From assembly GCF_900115565.1 (NCBI RefSeq), contig NZ_FOWW01000009.1:62001-126000 (forward strand): a DNA stretch of 64,000 bases, written 5' to 3'. The notes beneath the pieces are model-generated. The model made no database searches. It was given only the letters and a program-made list of their open reading frames with translations, and was not told the origin of the DNA. Of this stretch, positions 17,439 through 26,070 are shown in pieces. A program made the position numbers and the translations under genes. This stretch comes from Amycolatopsis arida. GTDB lineage: Bacteria; Actinomycetota; Actinomycetes; Mycobacteriales; Pseudonocardiaceae. Every line of letters begins with the position of its first letter. The stretch's first letter is position 1.

Positions 17439-17791
17439 CCGTTCGGATGCTGTACGCGCGACCGTTGCCTGGCGTGGTGGGCGAGACCAGGCGGATCACT
17501 CACGCCTTCCCCGCACCGTCCGGCGACGAGGATCCGGAGCAGGTTACGCCGCTCTGCGGTGCTGAGTTCGCCGCACAGGACCTGGAACCGCTCACGGCTG
17601 TGTCAGGTGCACCGTGTGAGTCCTGCATTGCGTCCGCAGCGCGCCGGGTACGCGAGCAGAGCAGGCTCGTTGCTGCTGGGCCGACAGGTGATATCGAGGC
17701 GCGCCTGAGTCGGATCGAAGAGCAACTGAACCTGATCGCGGCTAAAGTCGACCAGCTGAGCAGGGTCGTAGCGGCACTCCTCGGTTGGTAA
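17435..17791 (+). CDS. Small zinc-finger-like protein with C-terminal coiled coil
   Basis: 118 aa. VTPLCGAEF and PCESCIASAARR give a C...C-x2-C pattern like that of the preceding gene, and ARLSRIEEQLNLIAAKVDQL is a coiled coil that may mediate oligomerisation. Translationally coupled to the 17031 gene (4-bp overlap). The strong inverted repeat at 17800-17853 begins 9 nt after its stop. Probable element-encoded regulator or accessory protein; function unknown. Confidence 0.6.
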   Translation: MTVRMLYARPLPGVVGETRRITHAFPAPSGDEDPEQVTPLCGAEFAAQDLEPLTAVSGAPCESCIASAARRVREQSRLVAAGPTGDIEARLSRIEEQLNLIAAKVDQLSRVVAALLGW

Positions 17792-17799
17792 ACCCTTGC

Positions 17800-17853
17800 T
17801 TCCGTGACGTGTTTCGTGACACAGTGCCATCTGTCACGAAATACGTCACGGAA
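17800..17853. promoter_or_regulatory. Large palindromic operator: four TTYCGTGACR half-sites
   Basis: Two 22-nt arms (17800-17821 and 17832-17853) are reverse complements with one mismatch, separated by 10 nt. Each arm is itself two related 10-mers, TTCCGTGACG and TTTCGTGACA, two bases apart, giving four half-sites in mirror order. It lies between the 17435 and 17866 genes and ends 12 nt before ATG 17866. A looser copy (TTACGAAATCTGTCACGA) occurs at about 18188-18205. There is no T tract, so an operator for an element-encoded repressor is likelier than a terminator. Confidence 0.65.
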
Positions 17854-17865
17854 GGGTGGTGGCGA

Positions 17866-18282
17866 ATGTCGGCGCTGTGCTCGGGTTGTGGTGAGCCGCT
17901 GAACGATCGGGACGTTGGCAGCCGTGGGCGACGCCCGCGCTATCACGGCGCTGTGTGTCGGCAACGTGCGCGGCGGGCGCGAATCGCGAGCCAGTACGGC
18001 GGCCTGCTCGCGGCCGTGGCCGAGGTCGAGGCGACGGCGAGCGCGCTACGCGCCGCGCTGCTGGCGGGCGCCGACCCAGCCGATCTCGTGGGCAAACTGC
18101 GCGCCACGACTAACGCTGTGGTGACCGTATCCGCGGCGCCGGAGGTCCCCGATGAGTCACATGACGCCTCGCCATCAGCCGGAGATGTTACGAAATCTGT
18201 CACGAGCACCGGCGCGAGCAACTCGCGGAAGAGCGGCGGATCGAGGCGGGACAACGAGCCGTTCGATCTTGATTCGGTGTGA
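17866..18282 (+). CDS. Small zinc-finger-like protein
   Basis: 138 aa from ATG 17866. The start CSGCGEPLNDRD then HGAVCRQRARRAR gives a C-x2-C...H-x3-C zinc-finger pattern with a basic helix. An Ala-rich helical region (GLLAAVAEVEATASALRAAL) and a polar tail with DVTKSVTSTG follow. The preceding GGAAGGGTGG is the ribosome-binding site. It is directly downstream of the large palindrome, so it is the natural candidate for autoregulation, or for being the DNA-binding protein that reads those sites. Its stop overlaps the GTG of the next gene. Confidence 0.6.
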   Translation: MSALCSGCGEPLNDRDVGSRGRRPRYHGAVCRQRARRARIASQYGGLLAAVAEVEATASALRAALLAGADPADLVGKLRATTNAVVTVSAAPEVPDESHDASPSAGDVTKSVTSTGASNSRKSGGSRRDNEPFDLDSV

Positions 18283-18521
18283 CTGGCACGCCCAACCGAT
18301 CCGGACGGCACGGGCTGGTTCGTCCTGGCGGGACCGTCGGACAGCCTGTATCGATCGGCTACCTGTCTCACGCCTTCACCAGGCACGGTAGTCGCAGCAG
18401 CCGGTGGCAGGCGACGGACCCAAACCTGCTCCGTGTTGCGGGAGGACCATGGAAGACGCGTCGAGAGGCGTTGGTTCGTCTCGTTGACCACCATCTGCGG
18501 CGGGGTGTTAACCGTCCGTAG
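18279..18521 (+). CDS. Small basic hypothetical protein
   Basis: 80 aa, GTG start inside the GTGA overlap with the previous gene. The core is VSIGYLSHAFTRHGSRSSRW, then GPWKTRREALVRLVDHHLRR. Basic, no Cys, no membrane segment. It fits the run of small accessory genes ahead of tra in actinomycete elements. About 130 bp without a gene separates it from the translocase. Confidence 0.5.
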   Translation: MTGTPNRSGRHGLVRPGGTVGQPVSIGYLSHAFTRHGSRSSRWQATDPNLLRVAGGPWKTRREALVRLVDHHLRRGVNRP

Positions 18522-18649
18522 GTGGCTCGTGTCACACTGAAATCAGCTCCCATTGGCGAGTCAACTGTCCTACTAAGCTGGACAGCGCGTCGATGAGGTG
18601 AGCCGATATCGGTAGCAGATGGGTGGCACGGATGCGCGTCTAAAGCACA

Positions 18650-20388
18650 GTGCTTGAGCAGAAGATCAGGGAGCGGCGGCAGACCTACGAGGAGTTCGCC
18701 GAGGCCGCGGTCGGACGTGGCGCCGTGCTCGCCGGGCGGGAGTGGCGCCGGTGGGTTCGCGTGCATGACTATCGCGAGGCGGCCGAGCAGTCCGAGAAGC
18801 TGGCGGACAAGTTCATCGAGATTCGGGCGCTGACGTTGTTCCGGTGGAAGGCGACCGGCCTGGTCCTCGTGGGGCTGTTGGTCGTGCTTGCCGTGGCCTA
18901 CCTGGTGTATGGACCTGTGGCGATGTGAATCGCGGGCGGGGTGGCGTCGGCGACGCTGGCGATCGTCGGGCGTCGCAGGGACGGCTCGCTGGGACGTAAG
19001 GCGGTGCTGGCCGGTCCGCGGGCGCTGACCTGGACCATGGCCCCGCAGGTGCTGGTGGACGCATTCCGGGACGCGAAGCTGGTCGGCAAGGACGAGACGT
19101 TGCGGCTGGTCGAGCGTGCCGCCCGTGTTGGCGAGGGCTGGGCGATCACCGTTGACCTTCCGGCGACGCGCAAGGCGGCGGACGTGATCAAGCATCGGGA
19201 CGCGCTCGCCTCGGCGCTCGCTGTCGATGAGGTTCAGCTGATTGTGGAACGGGTGCGTGGCAGGGGAGGGCACGCCGGTCGGGTCTTCCTGTGGGTGGCC
19301 GACGAGGACCCGTACGCCGGTCCGCCCCAGCGGACGCCGCTGCTGGACGTCGAACGGTGGGACGCCTGGCGGCCGGTGCCGTTCGGCCGGGACGCGCGGA
19401 ATCGCCGGATCGACCTACCGCTGGTGTGGACGTCGCTGCTCGTCGGGGCGATCCCTCGGCAGGGCAAGACATTCGCGACGCGGCTGTCCGCCGCGGGGCT
19501 GATCCTGGACCCGCATACCCGGCTGTACGTGTTCGACGGCAAGGGCGGCAAGGACTGGCACGCAGCCGAGCAGGTGTCGCACCGGTTCGTCTGTGGCGAC
19601 GAGAACGAGCATGTCGAGCGGGTCCGGGACTACCTGGTCGAGCGGGTCGCGAGGTGCAGGCGCGGTACGCGCGGATGGCCACGCTGGACGATGAGGTGTG
19701 CCCGGAATCGAAGATCACTCCGGCTATCTCGCGGGACGTCGAGCTGGCGATGCCGATCACGGCGGTGATCATCGATGAGGTCCAGGTCCTCCTGGAGAAC
19801 CCGACGCGCGAGCAGGTAGGCGGGAAGAAGAGCACGCTCGGTGCGTACATCGCCGATCTGCTGGCTTACCTGGTCCGGAAGGGACCGGCGGCCGGGATCG
19901 TGGTCATCCTGGCCACCCAGCGGCCGGACTCGAACACGATCCCGTCGCGGCTGCGGGCCGTGCTGGGCTCGCGGTTCGCGCTGCGGGCGATGGACTGGCG
20001 GGACTCCAACATCGTGCTCGGCGAGCAGATGAACACCCGCGGGTTCGACGCGTCGACCCTGCTGCCGAGCCACAAGGGAGTCGGCATCCTGCGGCCGGAC
20101 GGCGAGACCGATGCCGGAGCGGATGCTGAGACGCGGTTGCGCCGGTTGCGGGACGCGATCGAGGCGGGAGTGGAACCGGCGGCCATGGTCGAGGCGATCA
20201 ACCAGGCACAGGAGCAGCGGGCCGCCGCGCGAGCCGAATTGGATGGCGCGCCTGCACCGGACATGGTGACCGAAGCGGAAGTCCGTGCCATGATTGACTC
20301 GTTGAGTGACGTCAGTGCGGCGCTGGCCGATGCCAAGCACGAGAGCCTGGAACGGCTCTACCGGGAACTTGGACTGGAACTTCGCTAG
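18650..20388 (+). pseudogene. TraB/FtsK-like conjugative DNA translocase, one nonsense and one frameshift
   Basis: The protein should be about 580 aa. GTG 18650 opens a cytoplasmic helix and a transmembrane segment (LVLVGLLVVLAVAYLVYG). An in-frame TGA at 18926 then interrupts a second hydrophobic segment (VAM*IAGGVASATLAIVG; TGG is the likely ancestor). After that come the FtsK-type ATPase motifs: P-loop VGAIPRQGKT, VFDGKGGKDWH, and after a 1-nt deletion near 19650 (VERVAEVQARYARM expected) Walker B AVIIDEVQVLL and VILATQRPDS. The tail has coiled-coil character. Such proteins move double-stranded DNA between mycelia in actinomycete integrative elements. With two lesions this copy is very probably inactive. 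Confidence 0.85.
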
Positions 20389-20444
20389 CTGCCAGACGAG
20401 CGTGCCGTGATCGCTTCGGCGACGCCGCGTGTGGTTAGCGCGTG

Positions 20445-20462
20445 TGTCCGAGGGGGGACTTG
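20445..20462 (+). repeat. att core within tRNA-Leu (copy 3)
   Basis: TGTCCGAGGGGGGACTTG, the reverse complement of the tRNA 3' end. Near-identical copies lie at 6670-6687 and 12945-12961, all in the same orientation, as site-specific integration at a tRNA 3' end leaves them. Confidence 0.8.
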
Positions 20463-20528
20463 AACCCCCACGCCCTTTACGGGCACTAGCACCTCAAGCT
20501 AGCGCGTCTGCCATTCCGCCACTCGGAC
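20445..20528 (-). tRNA. tRNA-Leu (GAG anticodon)
   Basis: Minus strand, 84 nt without an encoded CCA. The acceptor stem is GTCCGAG/CTCGGAC with discriminator A (complement of 20445). Anticodon stem CTAGC/GCTAG encloses the loop TTGAGGT, giving GAG. A long variable arm (GCCC-GTAA-AGGGC) and T-arm GGGGG-TTCAAGT-CCCCC are the type II features of tRNA-Leu. Its 3' end faces the island and is the attachment site. Confidence 0.95.
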
Positions 20529-20663
20529 TTGCTGGGGACACAGTATACGAGCCGCGGTGGGGGCTCGAACCCGGGGGCGGCCGGTGCCGGCACGCTGAGT
20601 GCCCGCGCGAGAAGTGATAGGAAGGGCGAGCACCAGTCGGGACGAGTGAGCGAGGCGGGCACC

Positions 20664-21986
20664 GTGCGCGAGACCAGCCAGATCGAGACCGCCGCCGACG
20701 AGGCGGTCACCCTGACCAGCGAGCTCATCCGCATCGACACCACCAACACCGGCGACCCCGACACGCTGGTCGGGGAGCGCGCCGCCGCCGAGTACGTCGC
20801 CGAGAAGCTCACCGACGTCGGCTACGAGATCACCTACGTGGAGTCCGGCGCTCGCAACCGGCACAACGTCATCGCCCGCCTCCCCGGCGCCGACCCGGGC
20901 CGCGGCGCGCTGCTGGTCCACGGCCACCTCGACGTGGTGCCCGCCGACCCCGCCGAGTGGTCCGTGCACCCGTTCTCCGGCGCCGTCCAGGACGACTACG
21001 TCTGGGGCCGCGGCGCGGTGGACATGAAGGACATGGTCGGCATGACCCTCGCGCTGGCCCGGCACTACCGGCGCCACGACGTCGTCCCGCCGCGTGACAT
21101 CGTCTTCGCCTTCCTCGCCGACGAGGAGGCCGGCGGCGCGTACGGCGCCCAGTGGCTGGTCAAGCATCGCCCCGAGCTGTTCGAGGGCGTCACCGAGGCG
21201 GTCAGCGAGGTCGGCGGCTTCTCCATCACCCTCAAGGACGACGTGCGGGCCTACCTGATCGAGACGGCGGAGAAGGGCATCCGCTGGATGAAGCTGCGCG
21301 TGCGCGGCACCGCCGGCCACGGCTCGATGATCCACCGCGACAACGCGGTCACCAAGCTCGCCGAGGCCGTCGCCCGCCTGGGCAACCACCGCTTCCCGCT
21401 CGTGCTCACCGACTCCGTCCGCGAGTTCCTCGCCGGGGTGAGTGAGATCACCGGCTGGGACTTCCCCGAGGACGACCTGGAGGGCGCGGTCGCCAAGCTC
21501 GGCAACATCTCCCGGATGATCGGCGCGACCCTGCGGGACACCGCCAACCCCACCATGCTCACCGCCGGCTACAAGTCCAACGTCATCCCCTCCACCGCCG
21601 AGGCCGCGGTGGACTGCCGCATCCTGCCCGGCCGCCTCGAGGCGTTCGACCGCGAGCTCGCCGAGCTCCTCGGCCCGGACATCGAGCGGGAGTGGATGGA
21701 GCTGCCCCCGGTGGAGACCACCTTCGACGGCGCGCTGGTCGACGCCATGACCGCGGCGGTGCTCGCCGAGGACCCCGGCGCCCGCACCCTGCCGTACATG
21801 CTCTCCGGCGGCACCGACGCGAAGGCCTTCCAGACCCTCGGCATCCGCAACTTCGGCTTCGCACCGCTGAAGCTGCCCGCCGACCTGGACTTCTCCGCCC
21901 TGTTCCACGGCGTCGACGAGCGCGTCCCGGTGGACGCGCTGCGGTTCGGCGTCCGGGTGCTCGACCGCTTCCTCCGCTCGGCCTGA
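20664..21986 (+). CDS. M20 family metallohydrolase (peptidase/amidohydrolase)
   Basis: 440 aa from GTG 20664, chosen because GAGG lies 8 nt upstream; GTG 20646 is an alternative, and longer extensions run into the tRNA. M20 metal and catalytic motifs are complete: LLVHGHLDVVPA (His and Asp), WGRGAVDMKD (bridging Asp), FLADEEAGG (catalytic Glu and metal Glu), and LFHGVDERV (C-terminal His). RGTAGHGSMIHRDNAV starts the lid domain. Cytoplasmic, probably cleaving small peptides or acylated amino acids with two Zn ions. The exact substrate is not readable. A paralogue lies at 45.6-46.9 kb. Confidence 0.9.
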   Translation: MRETSQIETAADEAVTLTSELIRIDTTNTGDPDTLVGERAAAEYVAEKLTDVGYEITYVESGARNRHNVIARLPGADPGRGALLVHGHLDVVPADPAEWSVHPFSGAVQDDYVWGRGAVDMKDMVGMTLALARHYRRHDVVPPRDIVFAFLADEEAGGAYGAQWLVKHRPELFEGVTEAVSEVGGFSITLKDDVRAYLIETAEKGIRWMKLRVRGTAGHGSMIHRDNAVTKLAEAVARLGNHRFPLVLTDSVREFLAGVSEITGWDFPEDDLEGAVAKLGNISRMIGATLRDTANPTMLTAGYKSNVIPSTAEAAVDCRILPGRLEAFDRELAELLGPDIEREWMELPPVETTFDGALVDAMTAAVLAEDPGARTLPYMLSGGTDAKAFQTLGIRNFGFAPLKLPADLDFSALFHGVDERVPVDALRFGVRVLDRFLRSA

Positions 21987-22022
21987 GCGCCTGGGCGGCC
22001 GAGCGCCTGCGACCCGCCGAGC

Positions 22023-22247
22023 CTAGGTGATCAGGCCGGGCATCCCGGCCGTGGCGAGGCTGCGCCGGCGCCGCAGCCACACCCGCCTCGTCCCGTCCGA
22101 GTAGAGCCGCACGTTCGACAACTCCCATCCGGAGAACTCCGCCTGGATGGAGAGCTGCACGGCGGCGGAGATCCGGGACACGCCGGGCGGCAGCTGCAGC
22201 CGGCGGTACTCCCAGTTCTCGTCGATCACCGCTTCCTCGGCTCTCAT
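22023..22247 (-). CDS. DUF5703 family protein
   Basis: 74 aa: ENWEYRRLQLPPGVSRISAA, LSIQAEFSGWELSNVRLYSD, then GTRRVWLRRR. This short form is typical of DUF5703, found next to an aldo-keto reductase or M20 gene in actinomycetes. ATG 22247 overlaps the stop of the upstream lipoprotein gene by 4 bp. Role unknown; the arrangement implies co-translation with the lipoprotein. Confidence 0.8.
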   Translation of the reverse strand: MRAEEAVIDENWEYRRLQLPPGVSRISAAVQLSIQAEFSGWELSNVRLYSDGTRRVWLRRRRSLATAGMPGLIT

Positions 22248-23254
22248 GGTGTGATCACCTGAATCCCTTCCCCGGTCGCCGACCCCACCACGACCCGCCC
22301 GGTCCGGTCGTCCACGGCGACCGAGTTCGGCTGGCGGACGGTGGGTAACCGGAACCTCTCCGTGGGCTCGCCGCCGCGAACGTCGAACCCGACCACCTCG
22401 TTGCGCTCGGTGAGCGTCACCCACGCCAGGTGTCGCTCGTCGTCGTAGGCGATCCCGTACACCCCGCCGGGCACGGGGTAGCGCTGGCGCAGCAACAGCG
22501 GCTCGGTGGAGAACGCCAGCAACGCCCCGGCCCGGGTGTCGGTCACCAGCACCCGGCCGAACCCGTCCGGCACGGCGTTGGTCGCGCCCTGCCCGGCGCG
22601 CAGCCCCTCGCCGACGTCGCCGCGCTCCACGTCGAGCCGGAAGAGCGCGGTCCGCACCCGGTCCAGCACCACGGGGTGCGCGCCCTCGGTGATGATCTCG
22701 TCGACGCTGTCCAACTGACCGGTGATCGTGCGGGTGACCGCGGCACCGTCGAGCACCTCGATCGCCTTCCGGTCGCGCACCGCGACGAGCAGGTGGTCGC
22801 CCTGGCCGGCGACGTCGACCGGCTGGCCGGTCACCGGAACCCGCTCCACCTGCCCATCGGGCACCGACACGCGGGCCACGACGCCGGCCTCGGGCACGCT
22901 CGCCACCACCTGACCGCCCACCACGGACAGCCGCTCCGCCGGGGCGGGCAGGTCGACCGAACGGGGCACGGCCTCCGGGTCGCCGAGCGCGAACAGCAGC
23001 ACCGCCGGCGGCTCGGTGACCGCCACGGCCAGCGTCCGGCTGGCCGGCTCGACCGCCAGCGCGGCGACCGTCCCGGTCACCGGCAGCACGGTGCCGGCCG
23101 GCGCCGAGGCCGGCTCGGGGGAGGTGGCCGGCGTCGCCGCGACCGGGTTCTCCACGATCTGCAGCTCGTCGCGGCCGGCATCGGCGCAGCCCGCGGCCAC
23201 CAGCGCGCAGGCCAACAGTGGGATCGCTACCAGCCTGGTGCCGCCTCGGCTCAC
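22244..23254 (-). CDS. Beta-propeller lipoprotein (YncE-like)
   Basis: 336 aa from GTG 23254, where a signal peptide begins (LVAIPLLACALVAAGC, lipobox Cys about residue 22). An acidic Pro/Ala linker is followed by repeated short strands such as VAGQGDHLLVAVRDRKAIEV, VYGIAYDDERHLAWVTLTER and PNSVAVDDRTGRVVVGSATG, the pattern of NHL/YncE-type propellers. An open frame continues to 23326 but the signal peptide fixes the start. Extracytoplasmic and lipid-anchored, likely a binding or scaffold protein. Coupled to DUF5703 downstream. Confidence 0.82.
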   Translation of the reverse strand: MSRGGTRLVAIPLLACALVAAGCADAGRDELQIVENPVAATPATSPEPASAPAGTVLPVTGTVAALAVEPASRTLAVAVTEPPAVLLFALGDPEAVPRSVDLPAPAERLSVVGGQVVASVPEAGVVARVSVPDGQVERVPVTGQPVDVAGQGDHLLVAVRDRKAIEVLDGAAVTRTITGQLDSVDEIITEGAHPVVLDRVRTALFRLDVERGDVGEGLRAGQGATNAVPDGFGRVLVTDTRAGALLAFSTEPLLLRQRYPVPGGVYGIAYDDERHLAWVTLTERNEVVGFDVRGGEPTERFRLPTVRQPNSVAVDDRTGRVVVGSATGEGIQVITP

Positions 23255-23340
23255 CGATCGACCTCCTGCGGTCGCTGCTCGACGACTCCTACCAGCATCC
23301 CCCACGATCCCCGCCAGGTCACGCACCAGTCATCCCTCGT

Positions 23341-24303
23341 TCACCGTGGCCACCGTTCCGGGTAGCCGAAGTCGATCGCGCTGACGTCGTCCAGCGCGGA
23401 CTTGATCGCCGGCGGCAGGCTGAGCTCTTCGGCGGCGAGCGAGCCGGTCAGCTGGCCGGTGTCGCGCGCCCCGACCACCGGGGCTACCACACCCGGCCGG
23501 TCGCGCACCCACGCCAGCGCCACCGCCAGCGGCGACGTGCCCAGCCCGTCGGCGGCGGTGACCACCGCCTCGACGATCCTGGCGGCCCGCTCGGTCCGGT
23601 GCTGCTCGACGTACCCCGCATAGGTCGCCGACGCGCCGCGGGAGTCGGCCGGGGTGCCCGAGCGGTACTTGCCGGTCAGCACGCCCCGGCCCAGCGGCGC
23701 CCACGGCAGGATCCCCACGCCGTGGTGCGCGGCCGCCGGCACCACCTCGCGCTCGATCCCGCGCTCCAGCAGCGAGTACTCCATCTGCGCGGACACGATC
23801 GGCACCCGCACGCGGGCCGCCGCGGTGGCCAGCTGCCAGCCGGTGTAGTTCGACACCCCGACGTAGCGCACCTTCCCACTGGTGACGGCGAAGTCGAGGG
23901 CGCCGAGGGTCTCGTCGACGGGCACCGCGGGGTCCCACGCGTGCAGCTGCCAGAGGTCGATGTGGTCCACCCCGAGCCGGCGCAGCGAGCCGGTCAGCGC
24001 GGTCAGCAGCGCCCCACGAGAGGCGCCGCCGCCGAACGGCCCTTCGGCCCGCCGGGCCACCGCCTTGGTGGCCAACACCACGTCCTCGCGGGGCACGAGG
24101 TCACCCAGCAGTGAGCCGAGCACCCGCTCGCTCTCGCCCTCGCCGTAGACGTCGGCGGTGTCCACCAGCGTTCCGCCCGCGTCGACGAAGGCCACCAGCT
24201 GGCTGGCGGCCTCCTCGGCGTCGGTGGCGGTGCCCCACGTCATCGTGCCCAGCGCCACCCGGGACACCCGCAGACCGGAGGCGCCGAGCTGCCGCGTTTC
24301 CAT
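23341..24303 (-). CDS. Aldo/keto reductase family oxidoreductase
   Basis: 320 aa TIM-barrel reductase. N-terminal METRQLGASGLRVSRVALGT, catalytic Asp and Tyr in LVDTADVYGEGESERVLG, Lys in VVLATK and His in DLWQLHAWD complete the Asp-Tyr-Lys-His tetrad. NADPH-binding features are PWAPLGRGVLTGKY and the C-terminal PVVGARDTGQL. It reduces aldehydes or ketones; the substrate is unknown. It runs into the lipoprotein/DUF5703 pair on the same strand and is divergent from uppP. Confidence 0.92.
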   Translation of the reverse strand: METRQLGASGLRVSRVALGTMTWGTATDAEEAASQLVAFVDAGGTLVDTADVYGEGESERVLGSLLGDLVPREDVVLATKAVARRAEGPFGGGASRGALLTALTGSLRRLGVDHIDLWQLHAWDPAVPVDETLGALDFAVTSGKVRYVGVSNYTGWQLATAAARVRVPIVSAQMEYSLLERGIEREVVPAAAHHGVGILPWAPLGRGVLTGKYRSGTPADSRGASATYAGYVEQHRTERAARIVEAVVTAADGLGTSPLAVALAWVRDRPGVVAPVVGARDTGQLTGSLAAEELSLPPAIKSALDDVSAIDFGYPERWPR

Positions 24304-24474
24304 GAGGCACCACCTTAACGACCGGCAGGTCGGGCGCTGGGCGAAGGCGAGTGATCACCGAAATCGCCGCCCGATAGTGTCGGCGCCCGTGCGAAGCGGA
24401 CTGATCCTCAGCCGGCGAAGGGCCGGCATCCCTGCGGGAAACGGACAAGCGGCGTCCATCAGTGGGGGTGTGTG

Positions 24475-25311
24475 ATGGGCTGGTTCGAGGCGATCGTGCT
24501 GGGCCTGGTGCAGGGCCTCACCGAGTTCCTGCCCATCTCCTCCAGCGCCCACCTGCGGATCACCGCGGCGTTCGCCGGCTGGGACGACCCGGGCGCGGCG
24601 TTCACCGCGGTGACCCAGATCGGCACCGAGCTGGCGGTGCTGCTCTACTTCTGGACGAAGATCCGCGCCGTCCTGGTGGCCTGGTTCCGCTCGCTGTACC
24701 AGCGCGAGTACCGGCACGATCCGGACGCCAGGATGGGCTGGCTGATCATCGTCGGCTCGCTGCCGATCGTGGTGCTCGGGCTGCTGTTCCAGGACGCCAT
24801 CGAGCACGCGTTCCGCGACCTGCGGCTCACCGCGACCACGCTGATCGTGTTCGGCCTGCTGCTGCTGGTCGCCGACCGGATTGGGCGCAAGGAGCGGGAC
24901 CTGGACCACCTGACCGTGCCGCACGGTCTCGGCTTCGGGATCGCGCAGGCCTTCGCGCTGATCCCGGGGGTGTCCCGGTCCGGCGGCACCATCACCGGTG
25001 GCCTGCTGCTGGGGTACAGGCGGCCCGACGCCGCCGAGTACTCGTTCCTGTTGGCGGTGCCCGCGGTGCTGGGGTCCGGTTTCTACAAGCTCGCCGACGT
25101 CGGCGACGGTTCCGGTCCCGGCTGGGGGCCGACGATCCTGGCCACGGTGATCGCGTTCGGGGTCGGGTACGTCGTGATCGCCTGGCTGATGGCGTTCATC
25201 AAGCGGCGGTCGTTCGTGCCGTTCGTGGTCTACCGGCTGGCCCTCGGCGCGCTGCTGTACGTGCTGGTGTTCGCCGGCGTGCTGCACCCGGAGGCCGGGC
25301 CGGCCCTGTGA
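24475..25311 (+). CDS. uppP: Undecaprenyl-diphosphatase UppP (BacA)
   Basis: 278 aa, multi-spanning. Family signatures are [19 protein letters not shown] near the N-terminus (catalytic Glu and Ser region) and [19 protein letters not shown], the second conserved loop. It dephosphorylates undecaprenyl diphosphate to recycle the lipid carrier of peptidoglycan and other wall polymers, and gives bacitracin tolerance. ATG 24475 follows GGGGGTG; the GTG three bases earlier is also possible. It is followed after 48 bp by a histidine phosphatase, a neighbourhood conserved in actinomycetes. Confidence 0.95.
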   Translation: MGWFEAIVLGLVQGLTEFLPISSSAHLRITAAFAGWDDPGAAFTAVTQIGTELAVLLYFWTKIRAVLVAWFRSLYQREYRHDPDARMGWLIIVGSLPIVVLGLLFQDAIEHAFRDLRLTATTLIVFGLLLLVADRIGRKERDLDHLTVPHGLGFGIAQAFALIPGVSRSGGTITGGLLLGYRRPDAAEYSFLLAVPAVLGSGFYKLADVGDGSGPGWGPTILATVIAFGVGYVVIAWLMAFIKRRSFVPFVVYRLALGALLYVLVFAGVLHPEAGPAL

Positions 25312-25359
25312 CGGCCCGTGCCGGCGCGATCTGGTCGGGGGAGCCCGTAGGGTGGCGGC

Positions 25360-26070
25360 GTGGGCACCGTGATCCTGTTGCGACACGGCCGATCGACCGC
25401 GAACGGGTCCGGCGTGCTGGCCGGCCGCACGCCGGAGGTCGGCCTCGACGACACCGGCCGGGCGCAGGCGGCGGCGTTGACCGAACGGCTGGCGGGGGTG
25501 CCGCTGGCCGGGTTGGTCGCGTCGCCGCTGCTGCGCTGCGAGCAGACCCTGGCGCCGCTGGCCGGGGACCGCGCGCTGGCGCCGATCGTCGACGACCGCC
25601 TGGCCGAGGTCGACTACGGCGACTGGACCGGGCGGGCACTGGCGGAGCTGACCAAGGAGGCGCTGTGGCGGGTGGTGCAGGCGCACCCTTCGGCGGCCGT
25701 CTTCCCCGGCGGGGAGGGCCTCGCCGACGTGCAGGCCAGGGCGGTGGCGGCGGTGCGGGAACACGACGCGCGGATCACCGCCGAGCACGGTGAGCGGGCG
25801 GTGTGGCTGTTGTGCAGCCACGGCGACGTGATCAAGGCCGTCCTCGCCGACGCGCTCGGCCAGCACCTGGACTCGTTCCAGCGCATCGTCGTCGACCCCG
25901 GTTCGATGTCCGTGGTCCGCTACACCGAGCTGCGGCCGTTCGTGCTCAGGATGAACGACCACTCCACCGACCTGACCGGCATCGTGCCGCCCGAGCCGGA
26001 GCGGGACGGCCAGGTGGCGGCCTCCGACGCCGAGGTCGGGGGCTCGACGGGACGAAAGGGCGAGACATGA
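25360..26070 (+). CDS. Histidine phosphatase, MSMEG_4193 family (TIGR03848-like)
   Basis: 236 aa. LLRHGRSTANGSGVLAGR carries the phosphohistidine RHG motif, ASPLLRCEQTL the second Arg, EVDYGDWTG the acidic region and LLCSHGDVIKAV the second catalytic His. It ends in a disordered tail. The family is annotated as a probable phosphomutase, though phosphatase activity fits equally. GTG 25360 has TAGGGT exactly 6 nt upstream, so the mRNA is probably leaderless. In relatives it precedes DUF3090, SCO1664 and mshC; here those partners lie 36 kb away. It overlaps the M3 peptidase gene by 4 bp. Confidence 0.85.
   Translation: MGTVILLRHGRSTANGSGVLAGRTPEVGLDDTGRAQAAALTERLAGVPLAGLVASPLLRCEQTLAPLAGDRALAPIVDDRLAEVDYGDWTGRALAELTKEALWRVVQAHPSAAVFPGGEGLADVQARAVAAVREHDARITAEHGERAVWLLCSHGDVIKAVLADALGQHLDSFQRIVVDPGSMSVVRYTELRPFVLRMNDHSTDLTGIVPPEPERDGQVAASDAEVGGSTGRKGET

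Larger units (their letters stand above)
6670..20462. mobile_element. Composite integrated island at tRNA-Leu, two segments bounded by three att copies
   Basis: Direct repeats of the tRNA 3' end at 6670, 12945 and 20445 delimit a left segment (STAND NTPase, IS3 element, serine recombinase debris) and a right segment (unknown cargo, TIGR04141-like gene, element backbone with tra). The right segment has the gene order of an actinomycete integrative and conjugative element but no recognisable replicase, excisionase or intact integrase. The integrase remnant lies outside the leftmost copy at 5.3-6.3 kb, so a further, lost boundary probably exists towards 3.4 kb. Confidence 0.6.

Noticed and set aside
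17800-17853. Reading the large palindrome as a transcription terminator
   Set aside because: No T tract, internal doublet structure of each arm, a related site inside the next gene, and close spacing to ATG 17866 fit an operator better.
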